Origin: Krasilnikovozyma curviuscula
Taxonomy: Eukaryota > Basidiomycota > Tremellomycetes > Cystofilobasidiales > Mrakiaceae
Assembly: GCA_014825775.1 (NCBI GenBank)
Contig: MVAQ01000008.1
Coordinates: forward strand, 150,473 to 214,472
Direction of reading: 5' to 3'
DNA length: 64,000 bases
The notes below the pieces were generated by a model, which searched no databases, had not been told where the DNA came from, and saw only the letters and a program-made list of their open reading frames with translations. How positions within the stretch are numbered: the first letter of the stretch is position 1; every line of letters begins with the position of its first letter. The position numbers and the translations under genes were made by a program. This document shows, piece after piece, positions 62,985-64,000 of the stretch.

Positions 62985-64000
62985 ATGGCATTTCGAGACA
63001 CTCCCAGCCCTCAATACTCGATACCTTTGAAGGATCAGGACAGCTCAGGTAGAGGAACCCCCGAATACCCTTCAGGATTGCATGATCAGCCCGGCTGTGA
63101 GTCTCACTCTTGCAAACGCTTGTTTTTTTTCTCTATTGGTGTTCTGCTTTCGCTGTTTGAGAATGAGGAGGGATATACTGCTAAGCTTGAATAGCTACTT
63201 GTGCTATTCAAGGCTACTGGATGAGCTCTTGGGTTTCTGATCGGATCGTCGATTCTGGCTCGAGCCCTCCCGAAGCTCTCGCAGCCCTCACTTATCAGAT
63301 TGATACCTCTGGAAGGCTCCTTTACCCGCTGATCACTTCAGTGTACCTTGCTGCTTCTTTCTATGTGCCGCTGAAGTGACCTGGGAAGGTTTTTCCTTCC
63401 AAGCTCATCCTCGCGGGCCCGCATGATTTGCCTCGACCCGACGGTAACATGGACCTACGGTACCACCAGATGTTGTCACTGTGTACAGCTTTCAGTGCTG
63501 CTCTGTAACCTTGAAATATATTTAGAAGCTTGCTCAGCCTTGTGTTACACTCGGCTGGTTTCTGGACCGGTTTCCCTGCTCGTTACTAACCGATGTCTCA
63601 ATGCTCTGTCTGCTAGTTCCCAATGCTCACTTCTCCAGGTACTCCGCCGCTTCTGGTCTGACGGCGTCGCCTTCAATGGCTTCAGCCAATGCTGGTCTCA
63701 TGGGACGAAGTGACTCTGCTTATACGGTGAACGACGAAGCTAATTCTGCGGCAAACGTAAGTTCGAAAATGTTTTGCCGTTTCCCCACACACCACACCCT
63801 TTTCTAACCGTCATTCGTTTACAGATCCTACCACAAGATGGTGCACCAGAATCTCCCCGTCTGGCGGGTGAGCCTATTGTTGACATGGGAGAAGTAAGTG
63901 CCAAATTGCCCTTGTTGTTTTCGCTTGGCGGTCTTGTCCCGCGCACCGCTCGAATCTCAACTCTAACGTTTGTTGTTTTTTTTTTTTTGGCTGAAATTTC
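62985..64000 (+). CDS. 5' end of an unidentified gene, runs off the window
   Basis: Starts at 62985 with MAFRDTPSPQYSIPLKDQDS and continues to a GTGAGT donor near 63099. A later exon (about 63641-63759) reads YSAASGLTASPSMASANAGL, then MGRSDSAYTVNDEANSAAN, followed by a third (about 63826-63894) ILPQDGAPESPRLAGEPIVD. The last donor is at about 63895. All of it is Ser/Pro/Ala-rich disordered sequence, as at the N-terminus of many fungal cell-wall and membrane enzymes, so no family can be named. The first and second exons do not join in phase, so at least one small exon between 63100 and 63640 is missing from this model. Confidence 0.55.

Overview
The window is a gene-dense piece of fungal nuclear DNA. 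Nearly every gene is broken by several short GT-AG introns (mostly 50-130 nt), often with very small exons near the start codon. The gene set (EDC4, DHX35 and a MATH-BTB protein, which budding yeast lacks, beside ordinary fungal ALG12, UBP3, TMA7 and a yeast-type amino acid permease) fits a basidiomycete. Moderate GC and intron style suggest a Tremellomycete-like yeast, but this is inference and I cannot name a species. I see no rRNA, tRNA, CRISPR array or intact mobile element.

Layout. 1-7.3 kb: TMA7 (+), a UBP3/USP10-type deubiquitinase (+) and a Gln/His-rich nuclear-type protein (-). 9-14 kb: gamma-tubulin (-) and fibrillarin NOP1 (-), the latter divergent from mitochondrial EF-Ts (+, 14-15.3 kb). 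15.5-16 kb: a doubtful small gene (-). 16.3-21 kb: an EDC4-like decapping scaffold (+). 22-29.1 kb: two tandem peroxisomal acyl-CoA synthetases (-), ending in SKL and AKL. 29.4-31.9 kb: a MATH-BTB protein (-) whose BTB fold is split by an acidic insert. 33.3-35.5 kb: eIF4A (+). 37-38.1 kb: an unrecognised small single-pass membrane protein (+), pieced together from five exons with matching phases. 38.7-41.1 kb: an amino acid permease (+). 42-42.5 kb: a 95-residue probable mitochondrial inner-membrane protein (+). 42.8-43.9 kb: a UBE2C-type E2 (+). 44.5-47.4 kb: DHX35 (-). 48.8-51.4 kb: a PKA catalytic subunit (+) with a 43-residue insert in its small lobe. 52.3-54.1 kb: an F-box protein (+). 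54.4-55.4 kb: methionine sulfoxide reductase A (-). 55.7-58.7 kb: a coiled-coil protein (-). 58.9-60.3 kb: a degenerate 3-hydroxyisobutyrate-dehydrogenase-like protein (-), divergent from ALG12 (+, 60.6-62.5 kb). 63-64 kb: the 5' end of an unidentified gene (+).

Most of these are housekeeping genes for translation, mRNA turnover, splicing, ubiquitin, spindle and lipid metabolism, without operon-like logic. The items most worth a second look are the unrecognised membrane protein, the pseudoenzyme-like dehydrogenase, the insertions in the PKA and BTB folds, and the clusters of micro-exons at 5' ends. Exon boundaries were read by eye from splice sites, phase and protein similarity. Where I list them the phases close, but no transcript evidence was available.
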